A DNA stretch of 64,000 bases from NCBI GenBank assembly GCA_004297775.1, contig SCUE01000007.1, forward strand, positions 1-64,000. The letters run 5' to 3'. Source of the DNA: Chloroflexota bacterium (GTDB taxonomy: Bacteria; Chloroflexota; UBA6077; FW602-bin22). Of the stretch, positions 8,711 to 16,193 are shown in pieces. Positions within the stretch are counted from its first letter, which is position 1. The number at the start of each line of letters is the position of its first letter. The notes below the pieces were generated by a model. The model ran no database searches. It was not told where the DNA came from and saw only the letters and a list, made by a program, of their open reading frames with translations. The position numbers were made by a program, and so were the translations under genes.

Positions 8711-9469
8711 ATGACCTGGTGGGTCCCCGCGGCGCGGGCGTGGACGTTCTTGACGATTCTTCCGTCGCCGCCGTTCGATGCCCACCATCGCGGCATCGGC
8801 TCGACCGTTGCCCTCTTCCCGATCGCCGGCGCAGCCGTCGGTCTCGTACTCGGTGGACTCGGGCTCGTCCTCGACCTGTCGTTTTCCAGTCAGATCGTCG
8901 CGGCGCTCCTCGTCGCGGCGATGATCATCCTGACGGGTGGACTGCACATCGACGCTCTGGCGGATTGCGCGGACGGACTGTTCGGCGGATGGGATGCCGG
9001 CCGACGCCTCGAGATCATGCGCGACAGCCGGGTCGGCGCATTCGGCGCATCGGCGATCGCTCTGGCGGTCGTTCTCCTGTGGTCCAGCCTGGCCGAGACG
9101 AGTGGATTCGATCGTCTCGCCGCGCTCGTCGCGGCGGCGGCATCCAGCCGTTGGGCGATGGTCGTCGGTCTGGCACTCCTCCGTCCGGCGCGCCCCGACG
9201 GATTGGGCGCAACGTACGCGGCCGAGACGAGCGTCGGTGTTCTGGCTCTTTCAACGCTGCTCGTGGCTGCCTGTCTGGGTGGACTTGTCCTCCTCGGCGC
9301 GCCGATTCTCCTCGTCCTGTGCGCGATGTTCGCGGCGCTCCTCTGGACTGGCGCGATGGGCTGGTTCGCTTCTCGTCGTGTCGGTGGCACGACCGGCGAC
9401 ACCCTCGGCGCAACGGCGCTGCTCACCGAGATCACGGTCTTGCTGATCGCAACTGGACTCGCTCGATGA
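8711..9469 (+). CDS. cobS: Adenosylcobinamide-GDP ribazoletransferase (cobalamin synthase)
   Basis: This integral membrane enzyme joins alpha-ribazole(-phosphate) to adenosylcobinamide-GDP, the last assembly step. The 252 residues include the family signature GGLHIDALADCADGLFGGWD (about 77-96), followed by RRLEIMRDSRVGAFGA, and several hydrophobic helices. ATG at 8711 lies 12 bases after cobT. Its end overlaps cobQ by ATGA. Length is normal. Confidence 0.93.
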   Translation: MTWWVPAARAWTFLTILPSPPFDAHHRGIGSTVALFPIAGAAVGLVLGGLGLVLDLSFSSQIVAALLVAAMIILTGGLHIDALADCADGLFGGWDAGRRLEIMRDSRVGAFGASAIALAVVLLWSSLAETSGFDRLAALVAAAASSRWAMVVGLALLRPARPDGLGATYAAETSVGVLALSTLLVAACLGGLVLLGAPILLVLCAMFAALLWTGAMGWFASRRVGGTTGDTLGATALLTEITVLLIATGLAR

Positions 9470-10995
9470 CGAGAGATGCCGCGCCGGTCCTGATGGTCCT
9501 TGGGACCGCCTCGGGTGTCGGCAAGAGCGTCATCACCGCCGGACTATGTCGCGCGCTGGCGCGCCGTGGTCATCGCGTCGCGCCGTTCAAGGCGCAGAAC
9601 ATGTCGTTGAACGCGTATGTCACGCGCGATGGCGGCGAGATCGGACGATCGACCGCCGTGCAGGCCGAAGCGGCCGGCATCGAAGTGACGGTCGATATGA
9701 ACCCGATCCTGCTCAAGCCGGAGGCAGATGCGCGGTCGCAGGTGATCGTGCGCGGACGAGTCTTCCGAAGCGTGTCGGCGCGCGATTACACGCGCGGAAC
9801 GCTCGACCTATGGCCAATCGTCGTCGAATCGCTCGACCGCTTGCGGCGCGAGTACGACGTCGTCGTCGCCGAGGGTGCCGGAAGCCCGGTCGAAATGAAC
9901 CTGCGCAACCGGGACATCGTGAATATGCGGGTCGCCCTCCACACAAACGCGACCGTGGTGCTCGTGGCCGACATCGACCGCGGAGGGGTCTTTGCCCAGG
10001 TCGTCGGCACGCTCGATCTATTGCCGCCGGACGAGCGCAACCTCGTCACCGGGATCATCGTCAATCGTTTTCGTGGCGACCCGAGCATGTTTGAGGACGG
10101 CGTGCAGATGCTGGCATCGCTCGCACGGACACGCGTTCTGGGCGTCGTCCCGGCCGTGCCCGACCTCGATCTGCCTGAGGAAGACAGCGTCACGCTGGAG
10201 CGCGACGGAACCGAGCGCGGACGCGGCGACGTGTGGCTGAGAATCTCCGTGCCGCGACTGCCGCGAATCGCCAATTTCGACGACTTCGGGCCGCTCGAAC
10301 GTGCCGGCGGTGTCTCAGTCACGTACGTGGATCGACCGAGCGCCTTGGACGACGTCGATGCAATCGTCATTCCGGGAACGAAGTCGACTGTCGCGGACCT
10401 GACGTTTCTCCGAGAACGGGGGCTGGATCGAGCAATCGTGGCGGCGCACGACCGTGGGACGCCGGTTCTCGGCATCTGCGGTGGCTTCCAGATGTTGGGG
10501 CAACGAATCCTGGACCCTGATGGCGTCGAATCACCGGAGACCGACGTTCGCGGCCTCGGGCTGCTTCCTCTCGACACGACTTTTCACCCGGCCAAGCGGA
10601 CGCGGCGGGTGCGCGCGCGTGTCATCGCTCTCGCGGGACCGCTCGCGCCGGCGGCCGGTAGTGAGATCACGGCGTATGAGATTCACGCCGGCGAGTCGGC
10701 GGTGCGCGACGCGGGGCTCGCGAATGCCTTCGAGATCGAAGGAATCGAGGACGGATGGACGCGCGACGGCCTCGTCAGCGCGGACGGGCTCGTGACCGGG
10801 ACATACCTGCACGGCATCTTCGCAAACGACGCGATCCGGGACGGCTTCCTCGGCTGGTTGGCCGATCGAAAGGGTGTCACGGTGCCGTCGGGCGGAAGCG
10901 CGTCCGACCCGCATGATCGCTGGGCCGACACGCTGGAACGGACGCTTGACCTGGATCGCCTGTTCGAAGCAGTCGGAGTGGAATCGCGCTCATGA
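9466..10995 (+). CDS. cobQ: Cobyric acid synthase (glutamine-hydrolysing)
   Basis: It amidates side chains of adenosylcobyrinic a,c-diamide to form adenosylcobyric acid. The 509 residues comprise an N-terminal dethiobiotin-synthetase-like ATPase with P-loop GTASGVGKS (13-21) and AQNMSLN, and a C-terminal class I glutamine amidotransferase domain with the nucleophile C338 in GICGGFQMLG and H449 in TYLHGIF. The ATG at 9466 overlaps cobS; the longer open frame upstream is a shadow. No other corrin-ring genes are present here, so in this window cobQ serves late intermediates. Confidence 0.94.
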   Translation: MTRDAAPVLMVLGTASGVGKSVITAGLCRALARRGHRVAPFKAQNMSLNAYVTRDGGEIGRSTAVQAEAAGIEVTVDMNPILLKPEADARSQVIVRGRVFRSVSARDYTRGTLDLWPIVVESLDRLRREYDVVVAEGAGSPVEMNLRNRDIVNMRVALHTNATVVLVADIDRGGVFAQVVGTLDLLPPDERNLVTGIIVNRFRGDPSMFEDGVQMLASLARTRVLGVVPAVPDLDLPEEDSVTLERDGTERGRGDVWLRISVPRLPRIANFDDFGPLERAGGVSVTYVDRPSALDDVDAIVIPGTKSTVADLTFLRERGLDRAIVAAHDRGTPVLGICGGFQMLGQRILDPDGVESPETDVRGLGLLPLDTTFHPAKRTRRVRARVIALAGPLAPAAGSEITAYEIHAGESAVRDAGLANAFEIEGIEDGWTRDGLVSADGLVTGTYLHGIFANDAIRDGFLGWLADRKGVTVPSGGSASDPHDRWADTLERTLDLDRLFEAVGVESRS

Positions 10996-11588
10996 CCGCT
11001 CGCGTAACGCTCGTGACCGGCGGCGCTCGCTCCGGCAAGAGCGGATGGGCCGAGTTGGTGGCCGGGCGCTCGAATCGCGCCGTCACATTCGTCGCGACGG
11101 CGATCGCCGGCGACGCGGAGATGGCCGCCCGGATCGCGGCCCATCGCGCCGCGCGGCCTTCGGAATGGATGACAATCGAGGAGCCATTCGACCTGCCGGG
11201 CGCTCTCGCGAAGGCGCCGAGAGATGGGCTGGTCGTTCTCGATTGTCTGACGCTCTGGACGGCGACCTTCGTGGCTGGCCGAGTCGGAGATCGGGCAATC
11301 GAATCAGTGCCCGCGGCCGAGTGGCGCGCGATTGAGGATCGGGCCGTCGCAATGGCTTCCGCCGCGATCGACGTTTCGCGCCGGCGCGACCACTGGCTGA
11401 TCGCGATCACCAACGAGGTCGGCTCGGGAATTGTTCCAGTGTACCCGCTCGGCCGGCGGTATCGGGACGTCCTCGGCCGTGTGAACGCGGCCGTCGCCGC
11501 GGTGTCCGACGACGTCGTCCTGATGGTCGCCGGTTTGCCGGTCGATCTTCGGAAAATCGCGTTCGATCCGAGGGACACCGCCGTCTGA
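10992..11588 (+). CDS. cobU: Adenosylcobinamide kinase / phosphate guanylyltransferase
   Basis: It phosphorylates adenosylcobinamide and transfers GMP to it, making the activated nucleotide acceptor for CobS. The P-loop GGARSGKS is at residues 10-17; VLDCLTLW and the C-terminal NEVGSGIVP and YRDVLGRVN motifs are all present. Length is 198 residues. ATG at 10992 overlaps the cobQ stop by four bases. It is the last gene of the operon; the phosphatase (CobC) and cobinamide-forming CbiB are not in this window. Confidence 0.94.
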   Translation: MTARVTLVTGGARSGKSGWAELVAGRSNRAVTFVATAIAGDAEMAARIAAHRAARPSEWMTIEEPFDLPGALAKAPRDGLVVLDCLTLWTATFVAGRVGDRAIESVPAAEWRAIEDRAVAMASAAIDVSRRRDHWLIAITNEVGSGIVPVYPLGRRYRDVLGRVNAAVAAVSDDVVLMVAGLPVDLRKIAFDPRDTAV

Positions 11589-11670
11589 GGCCTTGGGCCA
11601 TCGAAACGAGTGGGTCGGACTTGAGCGGACCGGCCGCGCCACTGGATGACTACTATTGTTGGCAGACATC

Positions 11671-11685
11671 GTGACTAAGTGTCAC
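11671..11685. repeat. Short palindrome between cobU and the efflux gene
   Basis: GTGACTAAGTGTCAC has perfect 5-base arms around a 5-base centre. It lies between two convergent genes, so it may belong to a weak terminator or be an operator-like site. There is no T-run and chance is possible. Confidence 0.3.
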
Positions 11686-11707
11686 AACAGTGCCAGTGTA
11701 CTCCTGC

Positions 11708-12748
11708 TCACACCCTCGATCGCTCGGACGGGCAGACGTGCACGGTCGCACCGCCGAACGACCGAACGTGGTCGGCGAGCACGTGGAGGACCGACTCCGC
11801 AATTCGATGCGACTCGAGGACCGATAGCTGCGGATCCACCGATATATGCAGATCGGCGTGCACCTTGTGGCCCAGCCAGCGCGCGCGCACGCCGTGCACG
11901 TCCCGCACACCCTCCACATGGGTCGGCGCGTGCTCAACCTCGGCCAGGATCTCCGGCTCGATGCCGTCGAGCACGCGCCGGAAGACCGTGCTCGCCGCGT
12001 CCTTGACGATGAACAGGATCGTCACTGAGATAAGCAGCCCGACGATTGGGTCGAGAATCGGCACACCAAGCCAGACCCCGATCGCGCCGCCGAGCACCGC
12101 CAGCGACGTGAAGCCGTCCACGCGCGAGTGATAGCCGTCGGCGATGAGCGCCGCTGAACCGATCTCACGACCAACTCGGATGCGGAAGATTGCGACGACT
12201 TCGTTGCCGAGGAAACCTATCACGGCCGCCGCCGCGACCCATCCCAGATGGGTGATCGGCTCCGGGTGAAGGATCTTGCGGACCGACTCGTAGCCGGCGA
12301 CGCATGCCGAGAAGAAAATGAGGCCGACGATCGCAATTCCAGCCAGATCTTCGGTCCGTCCGTATCCGTACGTGAATCGGCGAGATTGACCCCGTCGCAC
12401 CAGCGCGAATGCAATCCAGAGAGGAATCGAGGTGGCCGCGTCGCCGAAGTTGTGGATTGTGTCGGCGAGTAGCGCCGTCGAGCCGGAGAACCAGACGATT
12501 ACAACCTGGAACAGCGCGGTTAGCCCGAGCCCGACCAACGAGATCTTTAGCGCCGAGATACCACGCTCATTGCTCTCCACGGCACCGTCGACCTTGTTGG
12601 AGACATCGTGCGAGTGCACGAAGGTGTGGCGAAACCAGCCGAGTAGCTCGCCGTCGCGTGCATCGTGATGGTGGTGTTCGCCACCGTGGCCGTGCGCGTG
12701 AGCATGGCGTTCACCGTCATGGTCTTCGATCGACGGAATGGTCGCCAA
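11708..12748 (-). CDS. Cation diffusion facilitator (metal efflux) with His-rich N-terminus
   Basis: It exports a divalent metal such as zinc or cobalt in exchange for protons. The N-terminus has a His cluster (HAHAHGHGGEHHHHD, about 16-30). The membrane domain shows the paired binding motifs LADTIHNFGDAATS (TM2) and ALIADGYHSRVDGFTS (TM5), with about six hydrophobic segments, then the cytoplasmic ferredoxin-like domain with VRARWLGHKVHADLHISVDP. Length (346) fits. It is preceded by a hypothetical gene four bases upstream. Facing the B12 operon makes cobalt a plausible cargo, but residues visible here do not fix the metal. Confidence 0.88.
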   Translation of the reverse strand: MATIPSIEDHDGERHAHAHGHGGEHHHHDARDGELLGWFRHTFVHSHDVSNKVDGAVESNERGISALKISLVGLGLTALFQVVIVWFSGSTALLADTIHNFGDAATSIPLWIAFALVRRGQSRRFTYGYGRTEDLAGIAIVGLIFFSACVAGYESVRKILHPEPITHLGWVAAAAVIGFLGNEVVAIFRIRVGREIGSAALIADGYHSRVDGFTSLAVLGGAIGVWLGVPILDPIVGLLISVTILFIVKDAASTVFRRVLDGIEPEILAEVEHAPTHVEGVRDVHGVRARWLGHKVHADLHISVDPQLSVLESHRIAESVLHVLADHVRSFGGATVHVCPSERSRV

Positions 12749-12752
12749 GGCG

Positions 12753-13499
12753 CTATCGCGCCCCGGATTCCGCCGCGAGCTTCAAAGCGCGCTCCTTCAC
12801 GCTGTCGATCCGCGCGCGATCGGATTCCTGAACCGTGACCGTCTTCAGCGATTCATCGATCGTCTGGATGATGCGCGTCGACATCGCCGGCGGCGCATGA
12901 GCGACGCGCTCGAGCAGGTAGATCATTCGCTCGCACGACGTGATGCCATCGCCGATCTTGGCGGACGAGAGCTCCGTGGACGCCCGCTTCGACAGTTCCA
13001 CGCACTCGTTCAGGATCGGATTGTGCATCTCGATCAACTGCTCGCGCGTGACGCGCGGCCCGGTCGGGATCGGGCGCTTCGGGGCGTCAGCGACGGCGCC
13101 ATCGGTGGCTGCCGGCGCGGCCCCGGCAACGACCGGCGCAGCCGGATTCTGATCGGCGGTCGCGGCCGCGGCCGCTCGCGCCGGAACGCCAACGCCCTCA
13201 ATTGGCGGAAGGTCGAGCGCGGTGCGGACCTGTGCAAAGACGGCCAGATGCTCCCAGTTCGTGGTCGGCTTTCCGCGTCGAGTCCACTCTTGCTCTAGGC
13301 GCTCGTGAGCCGCGAAGTAACGCGCGAATTGCGGCTCGGCGATCGCCTGCCGTCCGACCGCGCGAACGCGCGCAACGTACTGAGCGAACGGGTCCTGAGC
13401 CTCTTCCCGTTCGAGGGCGGCCAGTTCCTCGGACAAAGCCTTGATCTGAGTTCGGAGTTGTTCGATGCGAGTCGCGCGGTCGCTGCTACTGGTTGCCAT
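12753..13499 (-). CDS. Hypothetical protein with coiled-coil N-terminus
   Basis: The 248-residue protein starts at ATG 13499 (MATSSSDRATRIEQ). Residues 10-40 form a heptad-like coiled coil (IEQLRTQIKALSEELAALERE). A charged helical stretch follows, then an Ala/Pro-rich linker near 105-145 and a helical C-terminal domain from about 150. No catalytic motif or family was recognised. It sits immediately upstream of the cation exporter with a four-base gap, so the two are probably co-transcribed. A longer open frame upstream of 13499 looks non-coding. Confidence 0.68.
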   Translation of the reverse strand: MATSSSDRATRIEQLRTQIKALSEELAALEREEAQDPFAQYVARVRAVGRQAIAEPQFARYFAAHERLEQEWTRRGKPTTNWEHLAVFAQVRTALDLPPIEGVGVPARAAAAATADQNPAAPVVAGAAPAATDGAVADAPKRPIPTGPRVTREQLIEMHNPILNECVELSKRASTELSSAKIGDGITSCERMIYLLERVAHAPPAMSTRIIQTIDESLKTVTVQESDRARIDSVKERALKLAAESGAR

Positions 13500-13763
13500 C
13501 GGCCTCTCCGTAATTGTCGCATACGAGACGGGTCCGAGTGTCGTTGAGGGAAGCGCACCACGACACCGTGCGAGAATGATCGGCATCGGTAGGCACGCAC
13601 GATCAGACAGTCCAACAAGGCGGCGAGCCGGAGCCAGTCGCCCGACGCGCGCGGTATGGTTAGCGGAATAGTAGGCAGCCCCGGCGCGGCGATCGAGGGT
13701 CGCCGCGCGACTGGGTGACGGCCGCAAGCAAGAAGCCTGCGGATGGCAGAGCAAGGAGTAGGT

Positions 13764-14786
13764 GTGACAAAGCGAGCGCGTGTCGGCATCGTTGGTCTGG
13801 ATCACTGGTACGCCGGACTCGGCGCGGCTGAGGAGCTTTCTAAGAACGCGGGCGTCGAGTTGGTCGCAATCGCGCACCGACACGAGAAGCGCGGGCGTGA
13901 CACGGCCGAGAAATACGGCGCCGAGTTCACGACCGACTATCTGTCGGTCGCGAGTCGAAACGATCTCGATGTCGTCGTGACGGCCTGTTACTGCAGCGAG
14001 AATCCGGCGATGGTCGCCGCCGCCGCGAAGGCCGGCAATCACGTGGCGTCGGTCAAGCCGATCGCAATGACGGTCGATGGGGCGGACGCGATCCGTTCGG
14101 CAGTGAAGGCCGCCGGAGTATCATTTATGTCATTCGAGTCGAACTACCGCGTGAACCCGACGTTCCTGGACATCAAGAGTTGGGTCGACGCCGGCCGGAT
14201 CGGCAAGGTCATCACAGCCGCGACGGTGCTCCGTTCGATGCTGCCGACGCAGGAATGGCCGGGAGAACGGGGCCGAACCTGGTGGCTCGATAGCGCAAAG
14301 TCTCCGGGCGGTGGGTGGATCGACCATTCGATCTACCACATCGACTTTCTGCGATGGCTCCTGAACGACGAAGTCGCGACGGTCTCGGGCGATTCGGGCA
14401 ACGTCAAACACACCGACATCGCGCCGCTGGAAGACTACGGCGCCGCCAACCTCGCGTTTCGCGGTGGCGCGCGCGCGACGATCGAGGTGACGTGGACGGC
14501 GTCGCCGGGCTCTTTCGTCCATCGGATCGAATTGACTGGCACCGAAGGACACATCATCTGGGACCCGAGCGTGACCGGAAAGACGCTGATCGGCGCGAAG
14601 AACGATCCGGCCGGCTGGCTCCACATTGCCTCGCCACCTCGTCCGAGCGGCGCAGCAAACCACGTCGTTGAGATGGCGATGACGAAGCACGCCACGGCTG
14701 GAACGGTCGAGGACGCACGGACGAATCTGAACGTGTGCGAACAGTTCTATCGCGCCGCGAAGACCGGACAACGGATCGCCCTTTGA
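13764..14786 (+). CDS. Gfo/Idh/MocA family oxidoreductase
   Basis: This is an NAD(P)-dependent sugar- or inositol-type dehydrogenase. The Rossmann start is RVGIVGLDHWYAGLG; the typical GxGxxG is altered to GLDHWYAG, which is unusual for the family. The conserved EKP box is replaced by VKPIAMT (about residues 87-93). The C-terminal domain has GGGWIDHSIYHIDFLRWLL, matching the family G-x-x-x-D-x-G/H region with a catalytic-type His. I placed the start at GTG 13764 because AAGGAG ends five bases before it; ATG 13743 would add seven residues. It is followed with TTGA overlap by a secreted glycosidase, suggesting shared sugar metabolism. Confidence 0.8.
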   Translation: MTKRARVGIVGLDHWYAGLGAAEELSKNAGVELVAIAHRHEKRGRDTAEKYGAEFTTDYLSVASRNDLDVVVTACYCSENPAMVAAAAKAGNHVASVKPIAMTVDGADAIRSAVKAAGVSFMSFESNYRVNPTFLDIKSWVDAGRIGKVITAATVLRSMLPTQEWPGERGRTWWLDSAKSPGGGWIDHSIYHIDFLRWLLNDEVATVSGDSGNVKHTDIAPLEDYGAANLAFRGGARATIEVTWTASPGSFVHRIELTGTEGHIIWDPSVTGKTLIGAKNDPAGWLHIASPPRPSGAANHVVEMAMTKHATAGTVEDARTNLNVCEQFYRAAKTGQRIAL

Positions 14787-16177
14787 CGTTCCGTCTGACA
14801 CGTCGCTCGGCGATCGGCGCCGGCCTGACGATCATCGTCGGACCGGCCCTGGCCGCGTGCGGCGGTGCGTCGGTGCCAACACCGCCGGCGAAGGCGGCGA
14901 CCGCGCCGACGGCCACTGCACCGAGCGCTCTACCGACGGCCGCGCCGTCACCGACAATGCTCCCTCCAACCCCAACGGCCGCGCCGCCGCCACCGACTGC
15001 CCGGCCGACTGATACGCCGCGTCCGCGCGACGGCTCGATGACGAGCCCCGATCACAGCGTCCACGTATTCCTCTGGGGCGGGTTCGAAACGACGAAACGC
15101 GACCTGAACCTGGTGCGAGAACTTGGCTTCAGTTGGGTCAAACAGCGGTTCGAGTGGCGATATGTCGAACCGCACGTCAAGGGTAAGACGGAGTGGAACG
15201 AGCCTGATCGGATCGTCGACGCAGTGTCCACCGCCGGACTGAAGCTGATCGCGCGCATCGACAACCAGCCGCGCTGGACGCGAAGCGATCCGGCCTGGCC
15301 GATCGATGGTCCGCCGGACAAGCTTTCGGACTTTGGAGACTTCCTCCGGGCGATGGCCGAGCGCTATCGCGAGCGCATTCACGCTTACCAGATCTGGAAT
15401 GAACCAAATCTGGCACGCGAGTGGGGCAACAAGCCGCCGAACCCAGCTCAATACGTCGAGATGCTGAAAGTGGCGCACGCCGCGATCAAGGCCGCGGACC
15501 CGGCCGCGACGGTGATCTCGGCCGGGCTCTCGCCGACCACCGCCAGTGGCGCGATCGCGATGCCGGATGTCGAATTCGCCACGAAGATGTACCAGGCCGG
15601 TGCGAAGCCGTATTTCGATCTCCTCGGCGTCCACGCGGCCGGGTTCAAGGCGCCGCCAGAGATGAGCCCGGAAGACATCGCGAAAGATCCGAAACTGAAC
15701 CACGGCGAGGGCGCCGCCGGCCGCGTCTACGGATTCCGGCACGCCGAGGATCTACGCGCCGTGATGGCGGCGAACGGTGACGCGGCCAAACGCGTCGCGG
15801 TGCTTGAGTTCGGCTGGACGAGCGACGATCGGCCAAACTCCCCATACCGTTGGCACGCCGTAACCGAGGAGGAGAAAGCACAGTACCTGACGCGCGCGTT
15901 CGACTACGCGGCCAAGAACTGGCGGCCGTGGATCGGACCGATGACGGTGATCTACATCGCCGATCCGGCCTGGACACGCGACCACGAACAGTACCACTGG
16001 TCCATCACCGGGCCGGACGGATCACCCAGGCCAGCCTTCACGGCATTAGCGAAAATGACAAAGGCCGGCGCAGTGACGCCGCTCACGCTGCCGGCTGGCG
16101 CGACGCCAATCGTGACCGCGAAGCCCGCGTCGCGTTCGGCGAGCCTGACGCCGACTCGCGCACCAGCCAAGCGATAG
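14783..16177 (+). CDS. Secreted glycoside hydrolase-like lipoprotein (clan A type)
   Basis: The predicted protein (about 464 residues) starts at TTG 14783, overlapping the oxidoreductase stop as TTGA. The N-terminus RLTRRSAIGAGLTIIVGPALAAC looks like a twin-arginine lipoprotein signal with lipobox LAAC, followed by a Pro/Thr/Ala linker of about 70 residues. The TIM-barrel part has WVKQRFEWRYVEP, the acid/base motif YQIWNEPNLAREWG and a nucleophile-type VLEFGW late in the barrel, as in GH39 and related glycosidases. Substrate is unknown. It is homologous to the barrel of the next gene, so the pair arose by duplication. Confidence 0.78.
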   Translation: MTFRLTRRSAIGAGLTIIVGPALAACGGASVPTPPAKAATAPTATAPSALPTAAPSPTMLPPTPTAAPPPPTARPTDTPRPRDGSMTSPDHSVHVFLWGGFETTKRDLNLVRELGFSWVKQRFEWRYVEPHVKGKTEWNEPDRIVDAVSTAGLKLIARIDNQPRWTRSDPAWPIDGPPDKLSDFGDFLRAMAERYRERIHAYQIWNEPNLAREWGNKPPNPAQYVEMLKVAHAAIKAADPAATVISAGLSPTTASGAIAMPDVEFATKMYQAGAKPYFDLLGVHAAGFKAPPEMSPEDIAKDPKLNHGEGAAGRVYGFRHAEDLRAVMAANGDAAKRVAVLEFGWTSDDRPNSPYRWHAVTEEEKAQYLTRAFDYAAKNWRPWIGPMTVIYIADPAWTRDHEQYHWSITGPDGSPRPAFTALAKMTKAGAVTPLTLPAGATPIVTAKPASRSASLTPTRAPAKR

Positions 16178-16193
16178 GAGAGGGAAAGCATCG

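Noticed and set aside
3634-11719. Identical 15-mer TGCTCACACCCTCGA at 3634-3648 and 11705-11719, flanking the B12 operon
   Set aside because: A 15-base repeat is expected about once or twice by chance in 64 kb, one copy lies in the end of a coding gene, and no duplication extends from it.
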